Source: Bradyrhizobium sp. CCBAU 53340 (lineage in GTDB: Bacteria > Pseudomonadota > Alphaproteobacteria > Rhizobiales > Xanthobacteraceae). Taken from it: DNA of 64,000 nucleotides. Within the stretch, counting starts at the first letter, position 1; each line of letters begins with the position of its first letter. Under the pieces are notes generated by a model. The model was given only the letters and a program-made list of their open reading frames with translations, did not search any database and was not told where the DNA came from. The DNA lies in contig NZ_CP030055.1 in assembly GCF_015291645.1 (NCBI RefSeq), forward strand, positions 4,650,001-4,714,000, given 5' to 3'. A program made the translations under genes and the position numbers. Below, in pieces: positions 45,302-53,404 of the stretch.

Positions 45302-46957
45302 CTACTTTTGCCGCGTCCGCAGCTCGTCCACCAGCACCCGCACGTTCTCCGAATAATCGACCGGGATCGAGACCAGATGCACGCCACCCTCCCTAAAGGC
45401 CGCCTCCAGCGTCGGGCCGAAACTGTCGATGCTTTCGATGCGGTGGCCCTTGGCGCCATAGGCCTTGGCATAGAGCGCAAAGTCGGGATTGCCGAACGTC
45501 ATGCCGTAATCGGCGAAATGATCGACGGCCTGCTTCCAGCGGATCATGCCGTAGGCCTTGTCCTCCAGCACAAGCACGACGAGATTGAGCTTGAGGCGGA
45601 CGGCGGTCTCCATCTCCTGGCTGTTCATCATGAAACCGCCGTCGCCGGCGACCGCGAGCACGCGGCGATCGGGATAGAGCATCGCAGCCATCATCGCCGA
45701 CGGCAGGCCGGCGCCCATCGTCGCCAGCGCATTGTCGAGCAGCAGCGTGTTGGCGACGCGGGTGCGGTAGTTGCGCGCGAACCAGATCTTGTACATGCCG
45801 TTGTCGAGCGCGACGATGCCGTTCTCGGGGATGACCTGGCGGATATCATGCACGATGCGCTGCGGCGTCGGCGGCCAGCGCGTCTCGGTGGCGCGGTCGG
45901 CGATGTGGTTGAGGATCTCTTCGCGGAGCGGCAACAGCGCCGCGGCCTGCGGCAGCTTGCCTTCGAGCCGGTCGGCCAGAAGCTCCAGGCTCGGACCGAC
46001 ATCACCGACGACCTCGGCATCGGGGAAATAGACCAGCTCGACGCTCGCCGAGGTGTAGCTGACGTGGATGACCTTCGGCCCCGACGGCCCCATGATGAAG
46101 GGTGGCTTCTCGATCGGATCGTGGCCGATTGCCACGATCAGGTCGGCGGCGTCGATGGCGTCATGGACGTAGTCGCGCTCGGACAGCGCCGCAGTGCCCA
46201 TATAGAGATTGGTACCTCCGGGCACGGTGCCCTTGCCCATTTGCGTCGTGAAGAACGGAATGCCGGTCCGCCGCACGAAGCTCGCAATGCCATGGGTCGA
46301 GCGCGGCCGGCTGGTCGCCGCGCCCATCATCACCAACGGATGCTTTGCCGCCAGGATCATCTCGGCGGCGCGGTCGAGCGCGGCGCGATGCGCGACGGGG
46401 ATCTCGATCGGATGGACCGGGATCACGGGCACAGCCTCGACCTCGTCGCCTGCGATGTCCTCGGGCAATTCGAGATGCACCGGTCCCGGCCGCTCCTCCA
46501 TCGCCACGCGGAAGGCGTCGCGCACCACCGTCGGGATCGACGAGGCGCTGACGATCTGCCGCGACAGTTTCGTCAGCGGCTTCATGGTCGCGACCACGTC
46601 CACGATCTGGAAGCGCGCCTGCCGGCTGCTCATGATCGGTTTCTGGCCGGTGATGAGGATCATCGGCATCGCGCCGAGATACGCGTAGGCGGCGCCCGTC
46701 GAGAGATTTAGCGCGCCCGGGCCGAGGGTGGAGAGACAGACGCCGGGCTTCCCCGTCAATCGTCCATGGGTCGCTGCCATGAAGGCGGCGGCCTGCTCGT
46801 GCCGGGTCAGGACCAGCTCGATCTTGGAGGTGCGCAGGGATTCGACGAGGTCCAGGTTCTCTTCGCCAGGCACGCCAAAGATGCGATCGACGCCTTCATT
46901 CTCCAGCGCCGCGACGAATAGATCCGATCCCTTGACTTTCCGCTCCTGCCCGCCCAT
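45302..46957 (-). CDS. Thiamine-diphosphate enzyme, acetolactate synthase-like
   Basis: A 551-residue ThDP enzyme of the acetolactate synthase/AlsS group. Catalytic Glu in LTRHEQAAAFMAATHGRLTG, then LSTLGPGALNLSTG, and ThDP/Mg motif GDGGFMMNSQEMETA near the C-terminus. No small regulatory subunit gene is adjacent, which fits a catabolic AlsS-like enzyme or a related decarboxylase instead of IlvB. GGGAGG shortly before the ATG at 46957 supports that start; upstream frame to 47029 adds nothing conserved. It is monocistronic. Confidence 0.87.
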   Translation of the reverse strand: MGGQERKVKGSDLFVAALENEGVDRIFGVPGEENLDLVESLRTSKIELVLTRHEQAAAFMAATHGRLTGKPGVCLSTLGPGALNLSTGAAYAYLGAMPMILITGQKPIMSSRQARFQIVDVVATMKPLTKLSRQIVSASSIPTVVRDAFRVAMEERPGPVHLELPEDIAGDEVEAVPVIPVHPIEIPVAHRAALDRAAEMILAAKHPLVMMGAATSRPRSTHGIASFVRRTGIPFFTTQMGKGTVPGGTNLYMGTAALSERDYVHDAIDAADLIVAIGHDPIEKPPFIMGPSGPKVIHVSYTSASVELVYFPDAEVVGDVGPSLELLADRLEGKLPQAAALLPLREEILNHIADRATETRWPPTPQRIVHDIRQVIPENGIVALDNGMYKIWFARNYRTRVANTLLLDNALATMGAGLPSAMMAAMLYPDRRVLAVAGDGGFMMNSQEMETAVRLKLNLVVLVLEDKAYGMIRWKQAVDHFADYGMTFGNPDFALYAKAYGAKGHRIESIDSFGPTLEAAFREGGVHLVSIPVDYSENVRVLVDELRTRQK

Positions 46958-47062
46958 GCCGCCTCCCGCTGCTGCTGGCTCCCTATGCTTCGGGAGCGGG
47001 TGCATGGTAGCCAACTGAGCCGCATGCACAACTCACAAAGAGTGGCGTAGCTGCATCAGCAG

Positions 47063-47142
47063 CGTCATTGCGAGCGCAGCGAAGCAATCCAGAGTCCTAC
47101 CGCAGAGGCAGTCTGGATTGCTTCGCTGCGCTCGCAATGACG
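47063..47142. repeat. 30-bp perfect inverted repeat (intergenic palindrome)
   Basis: Two 30-base arms (cgtcattgcgagcgcagcga... at 47063-47092 and its exact complement at 47113-47142) with a 20-base loop. I recall the gcgagcgcagcgaagcaatcc palindrome as frequent between genes of Bradyrhizobium and relatives. It can form a strong hairpin and may end or stabilise transcripts from both sides. Confidence 0.85.
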
Positions 47143-47167
47143 GAGGATTGGGAAGCGGCATCCTCAA

Positions 47168-47310
47168 CTCTCGTGTCCCGGACGCGCTGCGATGCGCGAG
47201 CGTTGCTGCGCAGAGCCGGGACCCAGGAAGCTACACCGCGCGCTGATGCATGGGCCCCGGCTCTGCAGCGCATCGCTTCGTGCTACGCAGCGTCCGGGCA
47301 CGAGACCTAC
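47168..47310. repeat. Dispersed intergenic palindromic element, copy 2
   Basis: Ends ctcgtgtcccggac... and ...gtccgggcacgag are inverted. Inner words gcagagccgggaccca and ggccccggctctgcagcgc match the copy at 7680-7811. It lies 25 bases after the 30-bp inverted repeat, forming part of a repeat island without genes between 47030 and 47573. Confidence 0.78.
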
Positions 47311-47329
47311 GCTCAACGACGGACATACG

Positions 47330-47450
47330 TAATTGTCCTCGCGGCTCATCTCGCCCGAGCTTTGCTTTGTCGCTCACCCTCATCTGACAGGGCGCAGGGA
47401 AGACCGGGTGCCCGGCTGGCACCCGCGGTTTACCGTGCGAAGATTGCAAG
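47330..47450. repeat. Third intergenic element with gggtgcc hairpin
   Basis: Stretch with the words gtcctcgcggctca, cccgagctttgctttgtcgc and gcagggaagaccgggtgccc, which I recall from repeated Bradyrhizobium intergenic DNA, often near RNA genes. It holds a hairpin gggtgcc / ggcaccc (47406-47424). Only one copy is in this window, so the repeat nature rests on memory. Confidence 0.4.
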
Positions 47451-47573
47451 TTCCCCGCCCAACAAATCAGCACCAAATGGTCGCATATGAGTCCGCAACC
47501 TTTCACGTTGCGGCGACTTCTTGGGCAGCGACTCTTCTGTCGCGATCTCAACTGCCAACTCAAAGGAGTTCAC

Positions 47574-47876
47574 ATGGCTCTTCTCGGAAACCTGCTCGGC
47601 ACGGTCGATGGTCTGCTTGGAACAGCAACCGGCGCACTGTCCGGCAGCGCTGCTGCAGGTGGAAGTGCAACGGCCGGTGCCAGCGGCACGGTCGATCTGT
47701 CGCATACGCTCGACGTGGGCGCACTGATCGAAACCAATCCCAGCATTGACGTCTCCGCGTCAGGCCTTGCGGGAACCGGAGGCATCGATGCCTCGATCTC
47801 CGCACCGACGGCAGTCGGCCTCAGCGCGGATGTCGGTCATCTCGACGTCGGTGGTCTCCTCCACGGGCTGGTCTGA
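47574..47876 (+). CDS. Small Gly/Ala/Ser-rich protein, candidate type I secretion cargo
   Basis: A 100-residue protein with an excellent Shine-Dalgarno (aaggag, 5 bases before ATG). No signal peptide. It is acidic and low in charge: Leu/Gly-rich start (LLGNLLGTVDGLLGTATGAL), Gly/Ala/Ser-rich middle, then alternating polar-hydrophobic VDLSHTLDVGALIETNPSID and a C-terminus DVGHLDVGGLLHGLV. It has no cysteine, no RTX repeat and no double-glycine leader of the bacteriocin type. It lies 116 bases before the exporter genes and shares the VGGLLH motif with the 311-residue protein at the end of that locus. Export by the adjacent system is inferred. Confidence 0.7.
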   Translation: MALLGNLLGTVDGLLGTATGALSGSAAAGGSATAGASGTVDLSHTLDVGALIETNPSIDVSASGLAGTGGIDASISAPTAVGLSADVGHLDVGGLLHGLV

Positions 47877-47992
47877 GCCGAAGTTCCTCGACGACAGATA
47901 TGTGGCGTGGGGCTTTGGCCCCGCGTCACACCATTGCGTAAGCCCGCCAAGATCCACGGCGCAGATTCTTTTGACACCTTGAGGACTTTTAG

Positions 47993-49735
47993 ATGGCGGC
48001 AGCCCTTTCGACGGTCGCGGACGAGGCGGCGGAGCCGTCATATCACCGCGGCGACGACGTTCGCGATGCGCTGCTGAAACTCTGGCCGCACTTTCTCTGG
48101 GCCGGGCTGTTTTCCAGCGCGATCAATCTGCTTTATCTCTCCTCGCCGCTCTATCTGATGCAGGTGTACAACCGCGTGCTGCTCAACGAAAACATCTCCA
48201 CGCTCGTCCTGCTCACGCTCATCCTCGCCATCGCGCTGCTGACCATGGCGGGGCTCGACGCCGTACGCGCCTGGATCCTGATCCGCTGCGGTATCCGGCT
48301 CGACATGGAGCTGTCGACGCGTGTGTTCGAGGCGCTGGTGGTGCGATCGGCCGAACGCGGCGCCTCGCGCGGCGCGCAGCACTTGCGCGATCTCGATCAG
48401 TTCCGCACCTTCGTGACCGGATCCGGAATCTATTTCGCGTTCGATCTGCCCTGGATTCCGGTCTATCTACTGCTGCTGTTCTTCATCCATCCCCTGCTCG
48501 GCCTTGTCGCCACCATCGGCGCGCTGCTGCTGCTCGCTCTTGCCGGCGTCAACGAGCTTTTGACTCGCTCGCCGATGAAGCAGGCCGAGGCCTCCGGCAA
48601 CCAGTCCTACGTCTTCACGGAGAACGTGCTGCGCCATGCCGACGTGATCCGCGCCATGGGCATGCAGCCCGCGGTCGAGCGCAACTGGCAGAGCCAGCGC
48701 TCGGCCATGCTGGTGCAACAGGCGATCGCCAGCGACAAGAACGCGGTGATGACGTCCTCGATCCGTTTCTTTCGCCTGCTGCTGCAATCCCTCATGCTCG
48801 GCACCGGCGCCTGGCTTGCGATCGACCACGCCATTACGCCCGCGACGATCTTCGCCGCCAGCATCGTGATGGGCCGGGCGCTGGTGCCGGTCGAACAGGC
48901 GGTCGGCACCTGGAAGCAGTTCATCGGCGCGCGCGATTCCTACACCGAGGTGCGCGACCTGCTTGCGACCATCGACCTGACCGCGCCGCAGACCATCGTG
49001 CCGAAGCAGCGCAACACCGTCGAGGTGCGCGAACTCGTTTGCGAACTGCCGTCGCGGCCCGAGCCTGTGCTGAAGGGACTGTCCTTCGAACTCGCCGGCG
49101 GCCAGGCGCTCGGCATCGTCGGTCCGAGCGGCTCGGGCAAGAGCACGCTGGCGCGGCTGCTGGTCGGGGCGATGGCGCCTGCCGCCGGGCGGTTGCGCTT
49201 CGGCGGGCTCGACTACAATCACTGGGACCCGGTCGAATTCGGCCGTCATGTCGGCTATCTGCCGCAGGATGTCGGCCTGTTTGCCGGCACCGTCCGCGAG
49301 AACATCGCGCGCTTCGGCGATGCCTCCACCGACGAGATCATCGACGCCGCGATCCGCGCCGGCATCCACGACATGGTGCTCGACCTTCCCAAGCAATACG
49401 ACACGCGGCTTGGCGTCGGCGGCGTCGGCCTTTCAGGCGGCCAGCGCCAGCGGCTCGGGCTTGCGCGCGCCCTGCTCGGCCGCCCGCCGCTGCTGGTGCT
49501 CGACGAACCCAACGCCAATCTCGATGCTCCCGGCGAAGAAGCGCTCAAGGCCGCGCTGCTGAAGGCCAAGGCGGACGGCGCCGCCGTCATCGTCATCACC
49601 CACCGCACCACCATCCTCGACATCGTCGACGTCATGATGGTGATCCGTGGCGGCATGCTCGACATGCTCGGCCCGCCCGGCGAGGTCTATCAGGCGCTGC
49701 AGCAGCAGGCCGCCGCGCGGGCGGCCGCATCATGA
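47993..49735 (+). CDS. Type I secretion ABC exporter (PrtD-like)
   Basis: A 580-residue fused permease-ATPase. The N-terminal part has membrane helices (INLLYLSSPLYLMQVYNRVL; LVLLTLILAIALLTMAG; WIPVYLLLLFFIHPLLGLVA). The ATPase has Walker A GPSGSGKST (from residue 377), signature LSGGQRQRLGLARAL and Walker B LLVLDEPNANLD. It lacks the N-terminal C39 peptidase domain of bacteriocin exporters, and the SSPLYLMQVYNRVL segment is typical of PrtD/AprD-type exporters of proteins with an uncleaved C-terminal signal. Overlaps the HlyD gene by ATGA. Confidence 0.93.
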   Translation: MAAALSTVADEAAEPSYHRGDDVRDALLKLWPHFLWAGLFSSAINLLYLSSPLYLMQVYNRVLLNENISTLVLLTLILAIALLTMAGLDAVRAWILIRCGIRLDMELSTRVFEALVVRSAERGASRGAQHLRDLDQFRTFVTGSGIYFAFDLPWIPVYLLLLFFIHPLLGLVATIGALLLLALAGVNELLTRSPMKQAEASGNQSYVFTENVLRHADVIRAMGMQPAVERNWQSQRSAMLVQQAIASDKNAVMTSSIRFFRLLLQSLMLGTGAWLAIDHAITPATIFAASIVMGRALVPVEQAVGTWKQFIGARDSYTEVRDLLATIDLTAPQTIVPKQRNTVEVRELVCELPSRPEPVLKGLSFELAGGQALGIVGPSGSGKSTLARLLVGAMAPAAGRLRFGGLDYNHWDPVEFGRHVGYLPQDVGLFAGTVRENIARFGDASTDEIIDAAIRAGIHDMVLDLPKQYDTRLGVGGVGLSGGQRQRLGLARALLGRPPLLVLDEPNANLDAPGEEALKAALLKAKADGAAVIVITHRTTILDIVDVMMVIRGGMLDMLGPPGEVYQALQQQAAARAAAS

Positions 49736-51051
49736 GCACCGCAGCCTACATCGCCGACCGCGAGCGCGCCTATTATGCGCGGCCGGGGCGGCCCGCTCTG
49801 GTCGGCGCCATCGTCGTCGGCGCGTTTGCATCCGCCATGACGTTGTGGGGAACGCTGGCCCCGATCTCGGGCGCGGCGATCGCCAGCGGCAATCTGCAGG
49901 TCGAAGGCCGGCGCCAGAGCGTGCAGCATCCCTACGGCGGCGTCATCCGCCAGCTTCTCGTGCGCGACGGCGTTCATGTCGAGAAGGGACAGCTCTTGCT
50001 CGTGCTCGACGACAGCGATCCGCGCGCCAAGCTCGACGTGCTGGTCGCCGACCGCGATGCTGCCCTTGCCGCGGAAGCGCGGCTGATGGCCGAGCGCGAT
50101 GGCCAGGCCGCACCGGAGTTCGGCGCCGCCCCGAAGGACGCAAAGCCCGCACTGCGCCAGGCGATGGCGAACGAGGTCGCGATGATGGCGGCGCGAAAGC
50201 ATCAGTTCGAGGCGGAGACTTCAGTGCTCAAGGGCAAGATCGCCGAACTGAATGCGCAGATCGGCGGCACGCAGGCCCAGCTCACCGGCACCGAAAAGCA
50301 GCGCGAGCTGCTCGGCGACGAGATGAACGGCGCGCAGCATCTGTACGAACAGGGCTACACGCCGAAGACACGGATCCTGGCTCTCCAGCGCGAGGATGCC
50401 AAGCTCCAGGCCGATACCGGCGCCCAGCGCGCCAATATCGCCGGCATGCAGCAGCAGATCGCCCAGAACGAGGCCGAGATCGCCAAGGCCGAACGCGCAA
50501 GGATGAGCGAGATCACCGATCAGCTCCGCTCGACCGAGAACAAGCTCGCCGAGCTCGCCCCGAAAGTCGATGCGGCGACGGACGTGGTCACGCGCACGCA
50601 GATCAGGGCGCCTGCGACCGGATCGGTAGTCGGTCTCGACGTCTTCACTGAAGGCGGCGTGATCCAGCCGGGCGCAAAGCTCATGGACATCGTGCCGTCG
50701 GACAATCCGCTGATCGTGGACGCGCAGCTCAAGCTGTCCGATATCAACGACGTGACGGTCGGCCGCCGCGCCGAGATCCGGCTGACCGGCGTCAATTATG
50801 CCGAACGTCCCCGCCTCTACGGCACCGTGCGAACGGTCTCGGCCGACCGCGTCACCAACGACAAGGCCGGCGGCCCCGGCTATTACGCGGTCGAGGTGTC
50901 GCTGGAGCCGGAGGACGTCAGGAAGTCGCGCATCGAATTGCAGTCGGGCATGCCGGCCGAGGTGATCGTGCCGACGCGTCCCCGCACGCTGTTCGAATAT
51001 CTGCTCGGACCGCTGCGCGACGAGCTCACCCGCGCCTTCCGCGAACACTGA
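49732..51051 (+). CDS. Type I secretion periplasmic adaptor, HlyD family
   Basis: A 439-residue membrane-fusion protein (PrtE-like): short cytoplasmic N-terminus, one helix (ALVGAIVVGAFASAMTLWG), lipoyl half (VQHPYGGVIRQLLVRDGVHV; LVLDDSDPRA), a long alpha-helical hairpin of about 200 residues (LGDEMNGAQHLYEQGYTPKT), second lipoyl half (TQIRAPATGSVVGLDVFTEG) and beta-barrel end (ELQSGMPAEVIVPTRPRTLF). It links the inner-membrane exporter with an outer-membrane TolC, whose gene is not in this window. Overlapping start with the ABC gene shows coupling. Confidence 0.92.
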   Translation: MSTAAYIADRERAYYARPGRPALVGAIVVGAFASAMTLWGTLAPISGAAIASGNLQVEGRRQSVQHPYGGVIRQLLVRDGVHVEKGQLLLVLDDSDPRAKLDVLVADRDAALAAEARLMAERDGQAAPEFGAAPKDAKPALRQAMANEVAMMAARKHQFEAETSVLKGKIAELNAQIGGTQAQLTGTEKQRELLGDEMNGAQHLYEQGYTPKTRILALQREDAKLQADTGAQRANIAGMQQQIAQNEAEIAKAERARMSEITDQLRSTENKLAELAPKVDAATDVVTRTQIRAPATGSVVGLDVFTEGGVIQPGAKLMDIVPSDNPLIVDAQLKLSDINDVTVGRRAEIRLTGVNYAERPRLYGTVRTVSADRVTNDKAGGPGYYAVEVSLEPEDVRKSRIELQSGMPAEVIVPTRPRTLFEYLLGPLRDELTRAFREH

Positions 51052-51066
51052 CGAGGAGCAACGCCC

Positions 51067-52002
51067 ATGGCTGCATCCGAGCAGAACAACCGCCGCGCCG
51101 AAAAGGCGGAGATTGCCCGCCACATCACGACGGAAGAGACGGTCGCGTTCATGACCGCCCTGGTCGCTTTCCTCAAGGAGGCCGAGGCCGCCGGACATCA
51201 CGGTGCCGGTGATCCACAACCGCGGCCGTCCGACCTGCCGCCGACGCCCGCCCACGCTGCCGATCCGGCGCCCGTCGAAACAACGCCGGGCAATCGTCAA
51301 GACGCGCCCGGCGATCAGCATGCCGATGCGAGCGCGCCGCCGGCGGGCGAGACCGCGACGGCGCTTCACATGGATACGGCGACCGACAATATCTCCCATG
51401 CCGACGGCAATCCCGTCGTCGCCGCGACGGACAGCCCGGTCAGCACGCAGCAGCCCCCAGTTGACAGTCATGCCGCCGCTGCGGTCGCGTCCGACCATGC
51501 CGCGGAAACCAGCAGCGGCTCCGCGCACACCGATGTCGCAACGTCTGCATCCATCGATCCGCTGTCATCGCTGCACGATCTCGGCAGCACGATCACGAAC
51601 CTGGTCGACACCTCGTTGTCTGCCGTCTCGCACACGCTCGACAGCCTGAGCACGACGGTATCGCAGCTGACGTCCACCGTCACAGGAACGATCGGACAGC
51701 TCACGGACAGCGTCACCGGCCTTGTCGGCGGCTTGCTCCATTCCGGCGGAGGCGACGCGCATGACGCCTCCTCCCCCGATTTATTCAGCGCACTGGTCAC
51801 CGACATCGTCAGCACGCCGCTGGCCTCGTCCCATGACAGCGCGACGCCTCACGTCGATATCGGCGGGCTCGATACCGCCGGCGCGGTGCCAATGGCGGTG
51901 CTGCCGCCAATGGCCCTGCATCTCGGCTTTCTCGGTCAGCCGACCGATGGCCACGATCTGCACGACGGCGCGTTCTCAGCACTCGGCGTGCATCACTTCT
52001 GA
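51067..52002 (+). CDS. Low-complexity protein of the type I secretion locus
   Basis: A 311-residue protein, 15 bases after the adaptor gene. Residues 1-45 are charged and helical (RRAEKAEIARHITTEETVAF). About 45-160 is disordered Pro/Ala/Asp/His-rich. About 165-230 is a Ser/Thr/Leu heptad-like stretch (LVDTSLSAVSHTLDSLSTTV then QLTSTVTGTIGQLTDSVTGL) ending in VGGLLHSGGG. The C-terminus is His/Gly/Leu-rich (HDLHDGAFSALGVHHF). It has no signal peptide or RTX repeats. It could be a second cargo or a helper of the small protein; both end near VGGLLH or similar hydrophobic motifs. Not recognised as any family. Confidence 0.7.
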   Translation: MAASEQNNRRAEKAEIARHITTEETVAFMTALVAFLKEAEAAGHHGAGDPQPRPSDLPPTPAHAADPAPVETTPGNRQDAPGDQHADASAPPAGETATALHMDTATDNISHADGNPVVAATDSPVSTQQPPVDSHAAAAVASDHAAETSSGSAHTDVATSASIDPLSSLHDLGSTITNLVDTSLSAVSHTLDSLSTTVSQLTSTVTGTIGQLTDSVTGLVGGLLHSGGGDAHDASSPDLFSALVTDIVSTPLASSHDSATPHVDIGGLDTAGAVPMAVLPPMALHLGFLGQPTDGHDLHDGAFSALGVHHF

Positions 52003-52009
52003 GCGGCCT

Positions 52010-52663
52010 CTAGGCGACCTTCAGCGACAGCTCCGTGCCGCCCTTGAGCGGCAGCGTCATCGACACGAAGCCATTGCTGGGATCGCGGATGAAATCGAGG
52101 TAGTCAGGCTCGGCATTGTCATTCATGACATAACCGCCGACGAGCAGCTGCGGCGCCACGATCTCGATCACCTCGCGGGCGAGCGAGGGACCTGACGCAC
52201 CCGGCCAGCCATCGATCAAGACGAAGTCGACGGGACCGCCGAGATCGCGCAGCGTCTGGCGCGCGTCACCTTCGCGGATCTCCGCATATTCGGCCAATCC
52301 CGCCTCCGCAAGATTGCGTTTGGCGGCTTCGACCTTGGCCGGCACGATCTCCGAGCCGATCACGGTGCCGCCGCCATTGTCGCGGAGCGCCGCCGCGAAA
52401 TAGAGCGTGGACATCCCGACCGAGGTCGCGAACTCGGCGACGCGGGTGGCGCGCAGGCCGCGGCACAACAGATAGATCAACTCGCCCTGCTCGGGATGAA
52501 TCGAAAAACCCTGCTCGGCATAGGCGTGAGGATCGCGGCTGTCGAACGAGCTGCGCCGGCCGCCGCCTGAGGGCCGCTGCCGCGCGCCTTGCAGGCGCGC
52601 GATCACCGCGTTAACGCGCGGATCTTGTATCGGGCTGTGCGGCCGATCAGTCATGTCCTGCAT
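52010..52663 (-). CDS. SAM-dependent O-methyltransferase-like protein
   Basis: A 217-residue class I methyltransferase resembling the catechol/caffeoyl-CoA O-methyltransferase group: VAEFATSVGMSTLYFAAALR (SAM loop), GTVIGSEIVPAKVEAAKRNL (acidic ribose contact) and DFVLIDGWPGA, then LLVGGYVMNDN. Substrate unknown. It starts 9 bases after the PadR stop, so it is in the PadR unit. Met4 (52654) is an alternative start. Confidence 0.85.
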   Translation of the reverse strand: MQDMTDRPHSPIQDPRVNAVIARLQGARQRPSGGGRRSSFDSRDPHAYAEQGFSIHPEQGELIYLLCRGLRATRVAEFATSVGMSTLYFAAALRDNGGGTVIGSEIVPAKVEAAKRNLAEAGLAEYAEIREGDARQTLRDLGGPVDFVLIDGWPGASGPSLAREVIEIVAPQLLVGGYVMNDNAEPDYLDFIRDPSNGFVSMTLPLKGGTELSLKVA

Positions 52664-52672
52664 CCCTTATCG

Positions 52673-53308
52673 TCACTTGCCGAGGATTTCCGCGACTGCA
52701 CGATCCAAAATCGCGGCGATGCGACGCGCCTCGGCGGAGTCGCTGCCGTGTCGGGAGCGCAGCGCGCGCTTGAGGTTGTGGCGGGCGCGATGCAATTCGT
52801 CGGAGGCATCCGCATCGAGATCGCTGACGCCGGCAAAGGCCTCGCGCACCTCGTCCATCCGGCGCCCGATCCGCGACAGCGCTTGCAGGATTGCATCAGC
52901 GGTGCCGCGCTGCTCGGCGAGGTAAGCTTCGCCCTGCGACGTTATGCTGTAGAGCTTGCGGCCGCCATCCTGCGCGACGCTGGCGTGGCCGACCTCTTCG
53001 AGATAGGTCAGCGCCGGATAGATCACGCCGGGGCTCGGCGTATAAAATCCTTCCGAGCGCTCCTCGATGATCTTGATCAGCTCGTAGCCGTGCGCCGGCT
53101 TGTCGGCGAGCAGAGCCAGGATCACGAGCTGGAGGTCCTGCGAGGACAGTCGCCGTGCGCCCGGAAACTCGTCGCCGCCGCGCCCGAAGAAGCCGTGGCC
53201 GCCGCGGCCGAAGCGATGCCGCCCACCATGCCGGCCCATGGCGAAATGGGCGAAATGAGCAAAGTGCCCGGAGTGGAAGTCTCTGTGGTCTCGGTGTTTG
53301 CCGAACAT
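52673..53308 (-). CDS. PadR-family transcriptional regulator
   Basis: A 211-residue protein from ATG 53308, preceded by AAGGAGA at good spacing. The N-terminal 45 residues are His/Gly/Arg/Phe-rich (HRDHRDFHSGHFAHFAHFAM; GGRHRFGRGGHGFFGRGG), possibly metal-binding. The PadR winged helix follows: DLQLVILALLADKPAHGYEL, SPGVIYPALTYLEEVGHASV, RKLYSITSQGEAYLAEQ; then a dimerisation coiled coil. The His-rich head is seen in some PadR-like regulators of rhizobia. An AT-rich palindrome is 23-38 bases upstream of the start. Confidence 0.88.
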   Translation of the reverse strand: MFGKHRDHRDFHSGHFAHFAHFAMGRHGGRHRFGRGGHGFFGRGGDEFPGARRLSSQDLQLVILALLADKPAHGYELIKIIEERSEGFYTPSPGVIYPALTYLEEVGHASVAQDGGRKLYSITSQGEAYLAEQRGTADAILQALSRIGRRMDEVREAFAGVSDLDADASDELHRARHNLKRALRSRHGSDSAEARRIAAILDRAVAEILGK

Positions 53309-53330
53309 ATCGTACGTCTCCTTCTCAAAA

Positions 53331-53346
53331 TATATCTTACGATATA
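53331..53346. promoter_or_regulatory. PadR autoregulatory operator candidate
   Basis: A perfect inverted repeat tatatc-ttac-gatata lies 23-38 bases upstream of the PadR start codon. A tatcgtac motif also occurs at 53308-53315. AT-rich dyads of this kind are usual for PadR operators. The similar 45232-45252 palindrome may be a second target. Confidence 0.6.
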
Positions 53347-53404
53347 GTTTGCGATAATCAGGGCGCAAATCACGGGTCCGTGATTGACCCGTCGAGCCGT
53401 ATCG

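Noticed and set aside
47574-47876. A class II bacteriocin or microcin with double-glycine leader
   Set aside because: There is no leader with GG cleavage site near the N-terminus and the adjacent exporter lacks the C39 peptidase domain.
51067-52002. RTX adhesin or toxin
   Set aside because: No GGxGxDxxx nonapeptide repeats are present.
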